Shown piece after piece: positions 41,722 to 49,978 of a DNA stretch of 64,000 bases. Made by a program: the position numbers and the translations under genes. Positions within the stretch are counted from its first letter, which is position 1; each line of letters begins with the position of its first letter. This stretch comes from Accumulibacter sp031732795 (GTDB lineage Bacteria; Pseudomonadota; Gammaproteobacteria; Burkholderiales; Rhodocyclaceae), in assembly GCA_031732795.1 (NCBI GenBank), contig JAVMKC010000115.1, positions 1-64,000 of the forward strand, in the 5' to 3' direction. Below the pieces are notes generated by a model, which worked only from the letters and a program-made list of their open reading frames with translations, ran no database searches and was not told where the DNA came from.

Positions 41722-42957
41722 TTACTCGCCGGTGGCGTTCAACCAGCGCAAGGCGTCGCCCAGGCATTTGTTCAGAGTGGAGCGAGCGGGGTGTCCGGGC
41801 AGATCGTTCAACAGTTTGTCGCAGCAGGCGGCGTCTTCGCCGTCGAAGCATTCGAGCAAGGCCAGACTGCGACCGAGCAGCCCGCGGTGTTCGCAAAGTG
41901 CGTCCTGGATTCGGGGTTCGACGGTGAGTTGCTGGAGGATTTCCGCCAGCGGTAAACCCAGCGCTGCCGGCAGCATCGACAGCACGCCAGTGAGGAAGGC
42001 GAGTTCGCCGAGTCGCGCTTCCGTACCGGGGCTCAGTTCGATCAGCAATTCCATCATCCGGCCGCGCAAGGCGGCGACTTGCAGCAGGGGTGAGCGGATC
42101 GGGTCGCCGCTACCCGACGGGGCCAGCAGCAGCAGCGACAACCAACGCTGGATCTGGCGCCGGCCGAGCAGGGTGATGGCGTGCCGCACCGAGGTTACCG
42201 GCTGTGCCAGCCGGCTGCCGCGGTGGCCGACGGCATTGACCACCCGCAGCAGATTGACCGTCAGCGCCGGCTCGTGTTTGAAGGCGTCTTCGATGACCGT
42301 GGTTTCCGCATCGCGGTTGAGCAGGTTGATCAGTTGGATCAGCGAGGCTTGCGTGGGCGACAGTCGGCGGCCTTTGACGATTTCGGGTTGCGCGAAGTAA
42401 TTCCCGTGGAACAGGTCGAAGCCGATGCGTCGGCAGGTTTCCATTTTTTCCCGGCTGTCGACGTTTTGCGCCATCAACTGAATCGGCAGATGCCGCAATG
42501 ATTCGGCCAGATCGCTCAGTTGATCGTCACGGGTGCTGCGCAGGTCGATTTCGATGATGTCGATCATCGGCAGCAAGGGCCGGCTGCGGTCGTCGATGCC
42601 GCCGTAGCCGCTGAAAGCCAGGGAGTAGCCGCGGGCGCGCAGGCTGCGGCAGCGCGACAGGATTTCCGGATCGGGCAGTTGTTCGAGCATCAGTTCGAGG
42701 ACCACCCCTTCGGCCGGCAACAGTTCGACGGCGGCCTGGTGCAGGAAATCGGCGTCGATGCCGATGAAAGCCGTGCTGTTGCCCAAGGCGCTGCGCAGAC
42801 CCAGTTCGGAATAGGCGGCGCACAGCGGGCCGGCCGCGCGACTCCGGTCGATCATTTCATCATCGCCGAATGTCAATTGGTAGCCGGCCAGGGCCTGCTC
42901 GCGGTTGATGATCGGTTGGCGGAAGAGGTAGGCGTTGGCCAAGGCGGGGTCGTTCAT
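41722..42957 (-). CDS. EAL-HDOD domain signalling protein
   Basis: A 411-residue protein with an N-terminal EAL-like domain (residues ~5-200: LFRQPIINREQALAGYQLTF, IIEIDLRSTRDDQ, LFHGNYFAQPEIVKGRRL) followed by an HDOD domain (about 205-400: LIQLINLLNRDAETTVIEDA, VNLLRVVNAVGHRG, RHAITLLGRRQIQRW). The canonical EAL triplet and most catalytic acids are not obvious, so it probably binds rather than hydrolyses cyclic-di-GMP, as in YuxH-type proteins. ATG 42957 is chosen because conserved sequence begins there. It is followed after about 80 bases by algC in the same orientation upstream. Confidence 0.85.
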   Translation of the reverse strand: MNDPALANAYLFRQPIINREQALAGYQLTFGDDEMIDRSRAAGPLCAAYSELGLRSALGNSTAFIGIDADFLHQAAVELLPAEGVVLELMLEQLPDPEILSRCRSLRARGYSLAFSGYGGIDDRSRPLLPMIDIIEIDLRSTRDDQLSDLAESLRHLPIQLMAQNVDSREKMETCRRIGFDLFHGNYFAQPEIVKGRRLSPTQASLIQLINLLNRDAETTVIEDAFKHEPALTVNLLRVVNAVGHRGSRLAQPVTSVRHAITLLGRRQIQRWLSLLLLAPSGSGDPIRSPLLQVAALRGRMMELLIELSPGTEARLGELAFLTGVLSMLPAALGLPLAEILQQLTVEPRIQDALCEHRGLLGRSLALLECFDGEDAACCDKLLNDLPGHPARSTLNKCLGDALRWLNATGE

Positions 42958-43035
42958 GATCGGCCGGCGAGTCAGTCGCGTCAAAGAAGAGGGGTCGGGC
43001 GTGAGGACAAAGCAGTATGAAAGCGTGGGTCGGTA

Positions 43036-44415
43036 TCAGAAGGGTAGAGCGAGTCCGGGCCGGGCTTCATGAAGTACGCGGCGGAAATCGGCCTGGATGC
43101 GGGCCAGCGCGGCGCTGTCGTCGGCTTCGAAACGCAGCACCACCACCGGCGTGGTATTCGATGGCCGCGCCAGACCGAATCCGTCGGCGTATTCGACGCG
43201 CAGACCGTCGATGCCGATGATCTCGCGCGCGCCGTCGAAGCGGGCCTGGCGCTGTAATTGCTCGATCAGCGCGAAGGGTTCGCCTTCCTGCATGGCGATA
43301 TTCAGCTCCGGGGTCGAACTGCTGTCGGGCAGCGCCTTGAGCACGGTGTTGCCGTCTGCCGAACGGGCGAGGATTTCCAGCAGGCGGGCGCCGGCGTACA
43401 GGCCGTCGTCGAAGCCGAACCAGCGTTCCTTGAAGAAGATGTGGCCGCTCATCTCGCCGGCCAGCGGCGCGCCGGTCTCCTTGAGCTTGCCTTTGACCAG
43501 CGCGTGGCCGGTCTTCCACATCAGCGGTTCGCCACCGTGTTCCCGAATCCATGGTGCCAGCCGGCGGGTGCATTTGACGTCGTAGATGATCGCCTGGCCA
43601 GGGCAGCGCTGCAGGACGTCGGCGGCAAAGAGCATCAGTTGCCGATCCGGGAAGATGATCTCGCCATCTTTGGTGACCACGCCGAGGCGGTCGCCATCGC
43701 CGTCGAAGGCCAGGCCGATTTCGGCGTCGCCGTCGCGCAAGGTCTGGATCAGATCCTGCAGATTTTCCGGTTTGGATGGATCGGGATGATGGTTCGGGAA
43801 ATGGCCGTCGACCGTGCAGAACAATTCGACGACTTCGGCGCCGAGCGCGCGGAACAAGGCCGGGGCGATGCCGCCGGCGACGCCGTTGCCGCAGTCGATG
43901 GCGATTTTCATCGGTCGCGCCAAACGCACGTCCGAGGTGATGCGTGCCAGATAGGCGCTGGCGACGTCGCGCTCACTGGCCTGACCGGCACCGCTGGTGA
44001 GTTCGCCGCGTTCGATCCGCTGACGAAGCCCCTGAATCGTTTCTCCGGCCAGCGTTTCGCCGGCGATGACCATTTTCAGGCCGTTGTAATCGGGGGGATT
44101 GTGGCTGCCGGTGACCGCCACGCAGCTATGGCAGCCGAGTTCGTGGGCGGCGAAGTAGACCACCGGCGTTGGAACGCAGCCGACATCGATGGTGTCGATG
44201 CCGCTCTGGCGTATGCCGGCCATCAGCGCGCCGGCCAGTTCCGGCCCGGAGAGCCGTCCGTCACGGCCGACGGCGATCGCCCGTTGTCCGCGTTCGGCGG
44301 CCAGCGAACCCAGCGCCTGGCCGATCTGTCGGACGACTTCGACGGTCAGGGTTTTGCCGACGATGCCGCGGATGTCGTAGGCCTTGAAAATTTCACGGGG
44401 GAGAGGAGCGTTCAT
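43036..44415 (-). CDS. algC: Phosphomannomutase/phosphoglucomutase
   Basis: A 459-residue alpha-D-phosphohexomutase that interconverts 1- and 6-phosphates of mannose and glucose for polysaccharide and LPS sugars. The phosphoserine loop is TGSHNPPDYNG (Ser104), the metal loop is FDGDGDRLGVV (about 240-250), and the sugar-binding GEMSGHIFFKERWFGFDDG follows near 320. The N-terminus FKAYDIRGIVG is typical of the AlgC/ManB group. Length matches the family. Confidence 0.94.
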   Translation of the reverse strand: MNAPLPREIFKAYDIRGIVGKTLTVEVVRQIGQALGSLAAERGQRAIAVGRDGRLSGPELAGALMAGIRQSGIDTIDVGCVPTPVVYFAAHELGCHSCVAVTGSHNPPDYNGLKMVIAGETLAGETIQGLRQRIERGELTSGAGQASERDVASAYLARITSDVRLARPMKIAIDCGNGVAGGIAPALFRALGAEVVELFCTVDGHFPNHHPDPSKPENLQDLIQTLRDGDAEIGLAFDGDGDRLGVVTKDGEIIFPDRQLMLFAADVLQRCPGQAIIYDVKCTRRLAPWIREHGGEPLMWKTGHALVKGKLKETGAPLAGEMSGHIFFKERWFGFDDGLYAGARLLEILARSADGNTVLKALPDSSSTPELNIAMQEGEPFALIEQLQRQARFDGAREIIGIDGLRVEYADGFGLARPSNTTPVVVLRFEADDSAALARIQADFRRVLHEARPGLALPF

Positions 44416-44750
44416 CGGAGATCACCGTTCAAAATAGCGGTTCATTGGCCGGCGGCAAGCGTATCTGCCGGCCTGTGCGCCTACTTGCATCGAGACGGTG
44501 TTGTTGCATTCACACCGAGACGGCGCCGCTGATAAAAATAACGAACAAGGATACCAAATCCCTTTCCAAAACGGGGATCGCCACACCGCTAAAGACTGTT
44601 AATTACCCGTTGACGGCTGTGTTTTGCCCGGTTTTCAACAGAGAGTCCCGGGAACCCGGAAGAACCAGCAAGAGGCCGCCTCCGGGAACCCGGATGATGA
44701 AGCGTGGCGAGAGCGGCGGAAGTGTCTTGTCACTCGTCTCCGGTGGGTGA
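44416..44750. other. Intergenic region with a 13-bp direct repeat
   Basis: About 335 bases without a gene. CCGGGAACCCGGA occurs at 44647-44659 and again at 44681-44693. Each box is itself nearly palindromic. They may be parts of a terminator or a decayed repeat. No promoter for algC was recognised. Confidence 0.45.
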
Positions 44751-46631
44751 TTACTTCCAGTCGCCCCGCAGTGCAGTGACGATTTCCTGCAGGCGGGCGG
44801 GAGTCGCTTCCGCCGGGGAGACGACCGGACCGACGTGCAAACCGATCCGGGAAAACAGCCCGCGGCGCAGCGGCCTGCTCATCGCCGGACCGTCCTTGCG
44901 GCTGAAGAAACTGCCCCATAAACCTTGCAGAGCCATCGGGATCACCGGTACCGGCGTACGGTCGACGATGCGTTGCACGCCGGGCCGGAACGGGTAGAAC
45001 TCGCCGGTGTCGGTGATCCGCCCCTCCGGAAAGATTCCCACCAGTTCGCCCTCGGCCAGCGCCTGGGCCACCGCTTCGAAAGCGGCGTCCATCATCGCCG
45101 GGTCTTCGCGTGCCGGGGCGATCGGAATCGCCTGCATGTGCCTGAAAATGATATTGATCAGCGGGCGGCGGTAAATGCGATGGTCCATCACGAAGCGGAT
45201 CGGCCGGTGGCTGGCGGCGGAAATGACGATCGGGTCGACGAAGCTGACGTGATTGCAGACCAGCACCGCGCCACCTTCGGCAGGAATATGCTCGATCCCT
45301 TGCTGTCGCAGGCGATACACGCTGTGGATCAACAGCCAGGCGACGAAACGGAGCATGAATTCCGGCACCAGCCGATAAATGTAGATCGCCACCGCGGCGT
45401 TGCACAGCGCGGCGACACCGAACAGCCCGGGAATCGACAATCCTTCACCGAGCAGCCCGGCAGCGGCCAGCGAACCGCAGACCATGAACAAGGCGTTGAG
45501 GATGTTGTTGGCGGCGATGATCCGTGCCCGTTGTTCCGGGGCGCTGCGGATCTGGATCAGGGCATAGAGCGGCACGATGAAAAAGCCGCCGAACAATCCC
45601 AAGGCCAGCAGATCGGCCAGCACATGCCAGGTCGAGGGTAGCGACAACAAGGCGCTTAGTGCCAACGGCGCGTTCGCCGGCAAGACCGTAGGCGAGGCCC
45701 AGGCCAGATCGATGCCAAAAAGAGTCAAACCGATCGAACCGAAGGGCACCAGGCCGATTTCGACGCGCCCGGCCGACAGCCGTTCGCAGAGCAGCGAACC
45801 GAGACCGATGCCGATGGTGAATACCGCCAGCAGCAGAGTCACCGAGGTCTCGCTGCCGCCGAGCACATTCTTGGCGTAGGCCGGAAATTGCGCCAGGAAC
45901 AGGGCGCCGTACAGCCAGAACCAGGAAATGCCCAGAATCGACAGAAAAACGGTCCGGTTTTCGCGGGCGTAGCCGATGTTGCGCCAGGTTTCGGTGAACG
46001 GATTGACGTTCACCTGCAAATCCGGCGCTGGTGCCGGCGCGGTCGGAATGCCCCGGCTGGCGAGGTAACCGAACGCCGCGACCAGCAGCCCGGCAAACGC
46101 CACCCAGGTCGGATGGCCGGCGGTGCCGGCGAGCAGGCCGCCGACCAGCGTGCCGAGCAGGATGGCGACGAAAGTGCCGGCTTCGACCAGGGCATTGCCG
46201 CCGACCAGTTCGCTCTCGCGCAGATGTTGCGGCAGGATGGCGTATTTTACCGGTCCGAATACGGTCGAATGCAAGCCGAGCAGAAACAGGGCGGCGAGCA
46301 GCGTGCCCAGACTGTGCATCGAAAACCCGAGCAGGGCGACGCCCATGATCATGATTTCCAGCACTTTGACCAGCCGGGCCAGCGTCGCCTTGTCGTACTT
46401 GTCGGCCAGTTGACCGGCGGTGGCCGAAAACAGGAAGAACGGCAGAATGAAAATCCCGGCGGCGAGATTGGTCAGGACTTCCGGCGCCAGCGAAGTCCAC
46501 TGCGTCGCCTGGAAGGTCAACAACACGACCAGCGCATTCTTGAACAGATTGTCGTTGAACGCACCGAGAAATTGCGTGGCAAAAAACGGCGCGAAACGGC
46601 GCGTTTTCAGCAAGGCGAACTGGGAACTCAT
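44751..46631 (-). CDS. MFS lysophospholipid transporter fused to acyltransferase (LplT-PlsC type)
   Basis: A 626-residue inner-membrane fusion. Residues 1-410 are a 12-helix MFS transporter of the LplT type (FAPFFATQFLGAFNDNLFKN). Residues ~430-626 are a PlsC-type 1-acylglycerol-phosphate acyltransferase with the catalytic His-x4-Asp box CNHVSFVDPI and the acceptor motif FPEGRITDTGEF. The pair would flip lysophospholipid inward and re-acylate it. Related fusions exist (for example Aas with an added ligase domain), and this one lacks the acyl-ACP synthetase domain. ATG 46631 follows GGGAAG; an upstream extension to 46730 is unsupported. Confidence 0.9.
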   Translation of the reverse strand: MSSQFALLKTRRFAPFFATQFLGAFNDNLFKNALVVLLTFQATQWTSLAPEVLTNLAAGIFILPFFLFSATAGQLADKYDKATLARLVKVLEIMIMGVALLGFSMHSLGTLLAALFLLGLHSTVFGPVKYAILPQHLRESELVGGNALVEAGTFVAILLGTLVGGLLAGTAGHPTWVAFAGLLVAAFGYLASRGIPTAPAPAPDLQVNVNPFTETWRNIGYARENRTVFLSILGISWFWLYGALFLAQFPAYAKNVLGGSETSVTLLLAVFTIGIGLGSLLCERLSAGRVEIGLVPFGSIGLTLFGIDLAWASPTVLPANAPLALSALLSLPSTWHVLADLLALGLFGGFFIVPLYALIQIRSAPEQRARIIAANNILNALFMVCGSLAAAGLLGEGLSIPGLFGVAALCNAAVAIYIYRLVPEFMLRFVAWLLIHSVYRLRQQGIEHIPAEGGAVLVCNHVSFVDPIVISAASHRPIRFVMDHRIYRRPLINIIFRHMQAIPIAPAREDPAMMDAAFEAVAQALAEGELVGIFPEGRITDTGEFYPFRPGVQRIVDRTPVPVIPMALQGLWGSFFSRKDGPAMSRPLRRGLFSRIGLHVGPVVSPAEATPARLQEIVTALRGDWK

Positions 46632-46761
46632 GCCATCTTCCCTTTCACGAAATACAAGCCATAAGCGGTGGGGCGGGTGGAGCGCGACGCGGAACGGCGC
46701 ATTCCGCCCCCTCCATACGAAATGAGGCATCGGAACGCTTGCCGGTCACGGTTCCGGCGAT

Positions 46762-48054
46762 TCATCGGCTGACCGCCCGCCGAGCCGTCACTTCAGTGGC
46801 AAAGAACGGCCGGGTTTCGAAAATCCGGCTGGCGAAACGGTGGCCGTGCGACGATAGCTGCCGCTTGAGAACGAAATCGAACAACAACGGATTATGGTGC
46901 CGAATCTCATCTAGCACCGGCACTGCCGCCGTCGGCAGCAAGCCCCGCTGCGCCAGTTCGTCGGGCAGGATCAGCGGCACGATGCCGGGCAGGGGATAGT
47001 CCGAGCCGTTGATCAGCCGCGGATGCCAGTCTTCGCGTTCGAGCACCGTCGCCAGCACCGCCGGGTCCCGGTTACGCAGCGTCAGCGCCGAGATGTCGGC
47101 GAACAGTCGCCGGCTGTCGCGCGTTTCATCCATCAAACGGGTAAACAATTCAAAGCACGGGCGCGACGGACCGTGCGCGCCCCGATCGAGATCGATCGCG
47201 CGGCCGATCGACGCGCAGTGCGCCACCACCACCCGCACGCCGTGATCGAGCGCCCGGCGCAACAACAAGGGGTTGCCATACGCCTGGTGTTCATCACCAT
47301 CAACCGCCTTTTCCTCGCCGGCGTGAGTGATCAACGGCAAATCATGATCCGCCAGCGCGGCATAGAAGCGGTCGCAGAGCGGCGACGACGGATCGATGCC
47401 CATCGCCGGCGGCAACCATTTCACCGCGCAAGCCCCGCCGGCGACGGCGCTGCTCAGGGCCTCGACGGCATCCGTTCGATAAGGATGGATCGACGCCGCC
47501 CATGCGAACGTTCCCGGATGACGCGCGGCGATGGCCCGCGCGTACGCATTCGGCGTATGAAACGAACTGCGCGCCGGATCGGCGCGGCCATCGGGATGAT
47601 GAAAGCGATCGAAAGCGAACAGCAGCACTCCGGCTCCCGGAAGCAGCCCGTCGATCAGATTGCGCAGCCGCTCGACATAACTGCGGTCGACCTGACCCGG
47701 CGCGTCATGAACGCAACCGGCATTGAGATAAAACAGCTTTTGCGCGTACTGCAGCGGATGAAACAGACTCGACATCCGCGGGTTGACCTCGATGCCGCTG
47801 CCGCCGTCGCCGATACCGACCAGATGCACATGCGCATCCAGAAAGTGTCGCGGATCGATGCCCTGCCAGGCGGCTTGAACGATTTCATGCTCCGCCAGCG
47901 CCGCCGGCAAAGCCGCGCGACAGGAATTGACCAACCGCCGCGATGCCTGGGCCAGGCCGACGCTGGCAACGAGCGTCGCGCCCGCCAGTCCGGCCAGCAC
48001 CAGCCGCCGCCGGGAATTTCCGCTCCGCGCCGTTCCGCCCGCTGACTCGCTCAC
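46762..48054 (-). CDS. Exported amidohydrolase-family protein
   Basis: A 430-residue protein of the metal-dependent amidohydrolase (TIM-barrel, amidohydrolase-2) type. Metal-site motifs are FLDAHVHLVGIG, LITHAGEEKAV, VVVAHCASIG and INGSDYPLPG. The N-terminus has a Tat-like signal (SGNSRRRLVLAGLAGATLVA), implying export. Translation starts at GTG 48054, overlapping the stop of the ArsR-type regulator (GTGA), so the two form an operon. Substrate is not known. Confidence 0.82.
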   Translation of the reverse strand: MSESAGGTARSGNSRRRLVLAGLAGATLVASVGLAQASRRLVNSCRAALPAALAEHEIVQAAWQGIDPRHFLDAHVHLVGIGDGGSGIEVNPRMSSLFHPLQYAQKLFYLNAGCVHDAPGQVDRSYVERLRNLIDGLLPGAGVLLFAFDRFHHPDGRADPARSSFHTPNAYARAIAARHPGTFAWAASIHPYRTDAVEALSSAVAGGACAVKWLPPAMGIDPSSPLCDRFYAALADHDLPLITHAGEEKAVDGDEHQAYGNPLLLRRALDHGVRVVVAHCASIGRAIDLDRGAHGPSRPCFELFTRLMDETRDSRRLFADISALTLRNRDPAVLATVLEREDWHPRLINGSDYPLPGIVPLILPDELAQRGLLPTAAVPVLDEIRHHNPLLFDFVLKRQLSSHGHRFASRIFETRPFFATEVTARRAVSR

Positions 48055-48362
48055 GCCGCCGCCCGCAGGTAATCGATCACTTTTTGCAAGGCATCCTCGA
48101 GATACGCGGTGTTGATCCAGAAATAGACCTCCTTGCCGACCTTGGTCGAATTCAACACCGCCGCCTCACGCAGGATTTTCAGATGATGCGACACCGTAGA
48201 CCGCGCCAAGGTCGACACCTCGGCGATCTGCCCGACATTGAGCCGCTCGCCGCTTTCGAAAAGCAGCAGGATCCGCTGCCGGTGCTCATCGCCGAGCGCG
48301 GTGAACACCTTCGACATCGCCCGCCATTCGTCGGGTATCGCGCGTCCGTAATCGTTGTTCAT
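48051..48362 (-). CDS. ArsR-family transcriptional regulator
   Basis: A 103-residue winged-helix repressor. The helix-turn-helix is QIAEVSTLARSTVSHHLKIL (about 45-64), followed by the wing VLNSTKVGKEVYFWIN. There are no cysteines, so it does not use the classical metal sites of ArsR/SmtB. It is translated with the amidohydrolase gene, and a perfect 13-base palindrome lies 41 bases upstream of its start, probably its own operator. What it senses is unknown. Confidence 0.9.
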   Translation of the reverse strand: MNNDYGRAIPDEWRAMSKVFTALGDEHRQRILLLFESGERLNVGQIAEVSTLARSTVSHHLKILREAAVLNSTKVGKEVYFWINTAYLEDALQKVIDYLRAAA

Positions 48363-48402
48363 CGATCGTTGTTCATCGCTGGGTGTTGAACTGAAAAAGA
48401 GC

Positions 48403-48440
48403 CTTACATATCGATTAGTTTAAGCATATCGATATGTAAG
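48403..48440. promoter_or_regulatory. Palindromic operator candidate for the ArsR-type regulator
   Basis: CTTACATATCGAT (48403-48415) and ATCGATATGTAAG (48428-48440) are perfect inverted repeats separated by 12 bases. The sequence is AT-rich in a GC-rich region and lies just upstream of the regulator gene, where autoregulation is expected. Each arm contains ATATCGAT, so two regulator dimers could bind. Inferred from symmetry and position. Confidence 0.75.
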
Positions 48441-48949
48441 TCAAGCGAGAAATTGCGTCAATCCGTCAATGCGTATCCGCGCTGTTCGAGCTGAATCCGC
48501 GGTGATCGTGCTTGCCGGGTTCAAGCCAGAGCCGAACGCGCCTTGCGGAGACTGGCGCGGTCGTCACTCATTAGGCTGCTGGCTTCGAGAAAACCCGTTC
48601 TTTGAAATTCCAGCCTTCCAACACCTGCAGCGCACATCGGATCAAGCCGGAAAAGGACGCTGGCGTTTCCCGGCGTAGGTTCCCAAGGATCACTCGGGAA
48701 CGACCGCTTTGCGAAGCGTGACCAAGCGGCGCGTGTCGCTTGCGCTGACACCGAGAGGCGGCAAGCGTGTTCAGGGCGCCAGTTTCAGGACGCATGGTGT
48801 GAGAGTGTGCGCCGACCTGGAAATCCGGCGAAAGCACGGTGAAACACGGTCGAACACAATGAAACACGGGACGATGAGCGGCAGTGGCCGGGATTTCTCG
48901 GAGCAGGCGGTGGAATGTCCTATCCTCGGCCGGCGACCCTGCCCGCCGC
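48441..48949. other. Intergenic stretch holding a decayed REPIN-like copy
   Basis: Apart from the repeat copy at 48599-48702, about 400 bases carry no supportable gene. Frames read in this stretch are simple shadows of GC-rich sequence or extensions of the TIR gene on the other frame. Confidence 0.4.
48599..48702. repeat. REPIN-like repeat, copy 2 (decayed, one palindrome lost)
   Basis: This has the same order as copy 1: TTTGAAATTCCAGC core start, then GCGCACATCGGATCAAGCCG, then GGAAAAGGACGC and a degenerate palindrome GGTTCCCAAGG...CTCGGGAAC (48678-48701). The left palindrome is gone and the core is more divergent than in copies 1 and 3. It lies downstream of the TIR gene. Confidence 0.65.
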
Positions 48950-49978
48950 TCAAACACAGTGCTCGCGCGCCACCGTGCTGCGTACCTCGAGCTGGCAGAC
49001 CGCCCGTCCGTCGAAAGCGCACGTCCAGCCGCGCCGGGACTCGCGGCAGCGCCAGCCCGGCGCCTCGGGAGCAGCGCCGAGCAGGCGGTACGCCGGGCTC
49101 TTGCCGTAGCTGGCGCAGAGCGCGTCCGCCTGCCGCTGCACCTCGGCCGCGCTGTTCGCCCGCGCGGCGGTCTCATCGGGCGCGGGCGACGAGCCGGCAT
49201 TGACCACCAACGGCAGCGGGTCGTCCCGCCGCTGCCAGCGAACTTCGGCAACTTCCGTGCACGCCGCCAGCCCGGCCTGGGCCAGCGCGGCAAAAGACCC
49301 TGCCGGCTGCTCGCGCAAATAGCGGCGATAGCCCTCGCCGCTGCCGGTCTCCTGCACCGCGTGCCGCGCCGCGGCCCACGCGGACTCGTCGTCGCGGCTC
49401 GGCACGCCGCCCAGGCCAAGAGCGCGACACGCCTCGCGCAGCGTGCCGTCGCCGCACAGCGCCGAGGTGCCGCCGGCCCCGCCGAGCAGCAGAGCGAAGA
49501 GCAGCGCGACGCCGCCCAACGCCGCCAGCCGCCAGCGGTGGCCAGGAACGCGTGGCAGCAGCGGGCGCGGCGGGCGCTGCTGCCCGTCGGCGACGGCACG
49601 CAGCGTGGCGAGAAAATGCAGCCAGCGCGCGTCGTCGACGTTCCCGCGCCATTCCGTCAGGTCCAGCGCCTGCACCTCGCCGAAACCGAAAGGCGGCGCC
49701 ACCGGCTCGAACAGCACCGGCAACAGAACGCCGCGCTGGCGCGCGCGCTCCGCCTCTTCACGCACGTACAGCCCGGCGGGTGCCGTCGAGGCCTGCGTCC
49801 AGCAGACGACGACGCAGCGCGCAGCGTCGAGCTGCTCGACGATGCTCTCGCGCCAGCGCGCTCCGCCGCCGATATCCTGGTCCCACCAGACCGTGATCCC
49901 CGCCGCGCGCAAAGCGCCCACCAGCGATTCGACGCGCGGCCGGTCCTCGCGCTTGTAGCTGACGAAGCAGTCGCTCAT
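48950..49978 (-). CDS. TIR-domain protein with one membrane helix
   Basis: A 342-residue protein. Residues 1-130 are a TIR domain: DCFVSYKREDRPRVESLVGA, then GITVWWDQDIGGGARWRESI (E44 is the candidate catalytic glutamate) and CVVVCWTQAS. Bacterial TIR domains either cleave NAD or act as scaffolds. A single membrane helix follows at about 158-180 (WRLAALGGVALLFALLLGGA), then a Cys-containing domain of unknown family (AVCQLEVRS near the end). The ATG overlaps the stop of the TPR gene (ATGA), so both come from one operon. The TIR would be cytoplasmic and the C-terminal part periplasmic. Confidence 0.82.
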   Translation of the reverse strand: MSDCFVSYKREDRPRVESLVGALRAAGITVWWDQDIGGGARWRESIVEQLDAARCVVVCWTQASTAPAGLYVREEAERARQRGVLLPVLFEPVAPPFGFGEVQALDLTEWRGNVDDARWLHFLATLRAVADGQQRPPRPLLPRVPGHRWRLAALGGVALLFALLLGGAGGTSALCGDGTLREACRALGLGGVPSRDDESAWAAARHAVQETGSGEGYRRYLREQPAGSFAALAQAGLAACTEVAEVRWQRRDDPLPLVVNAGSSPAPDETAARANSAAEVQRQADALCASYGKSPAYRLLGAAPEAPGWRCRESRRGWTCAFDGRAVCQLEVRSTVAREHCV

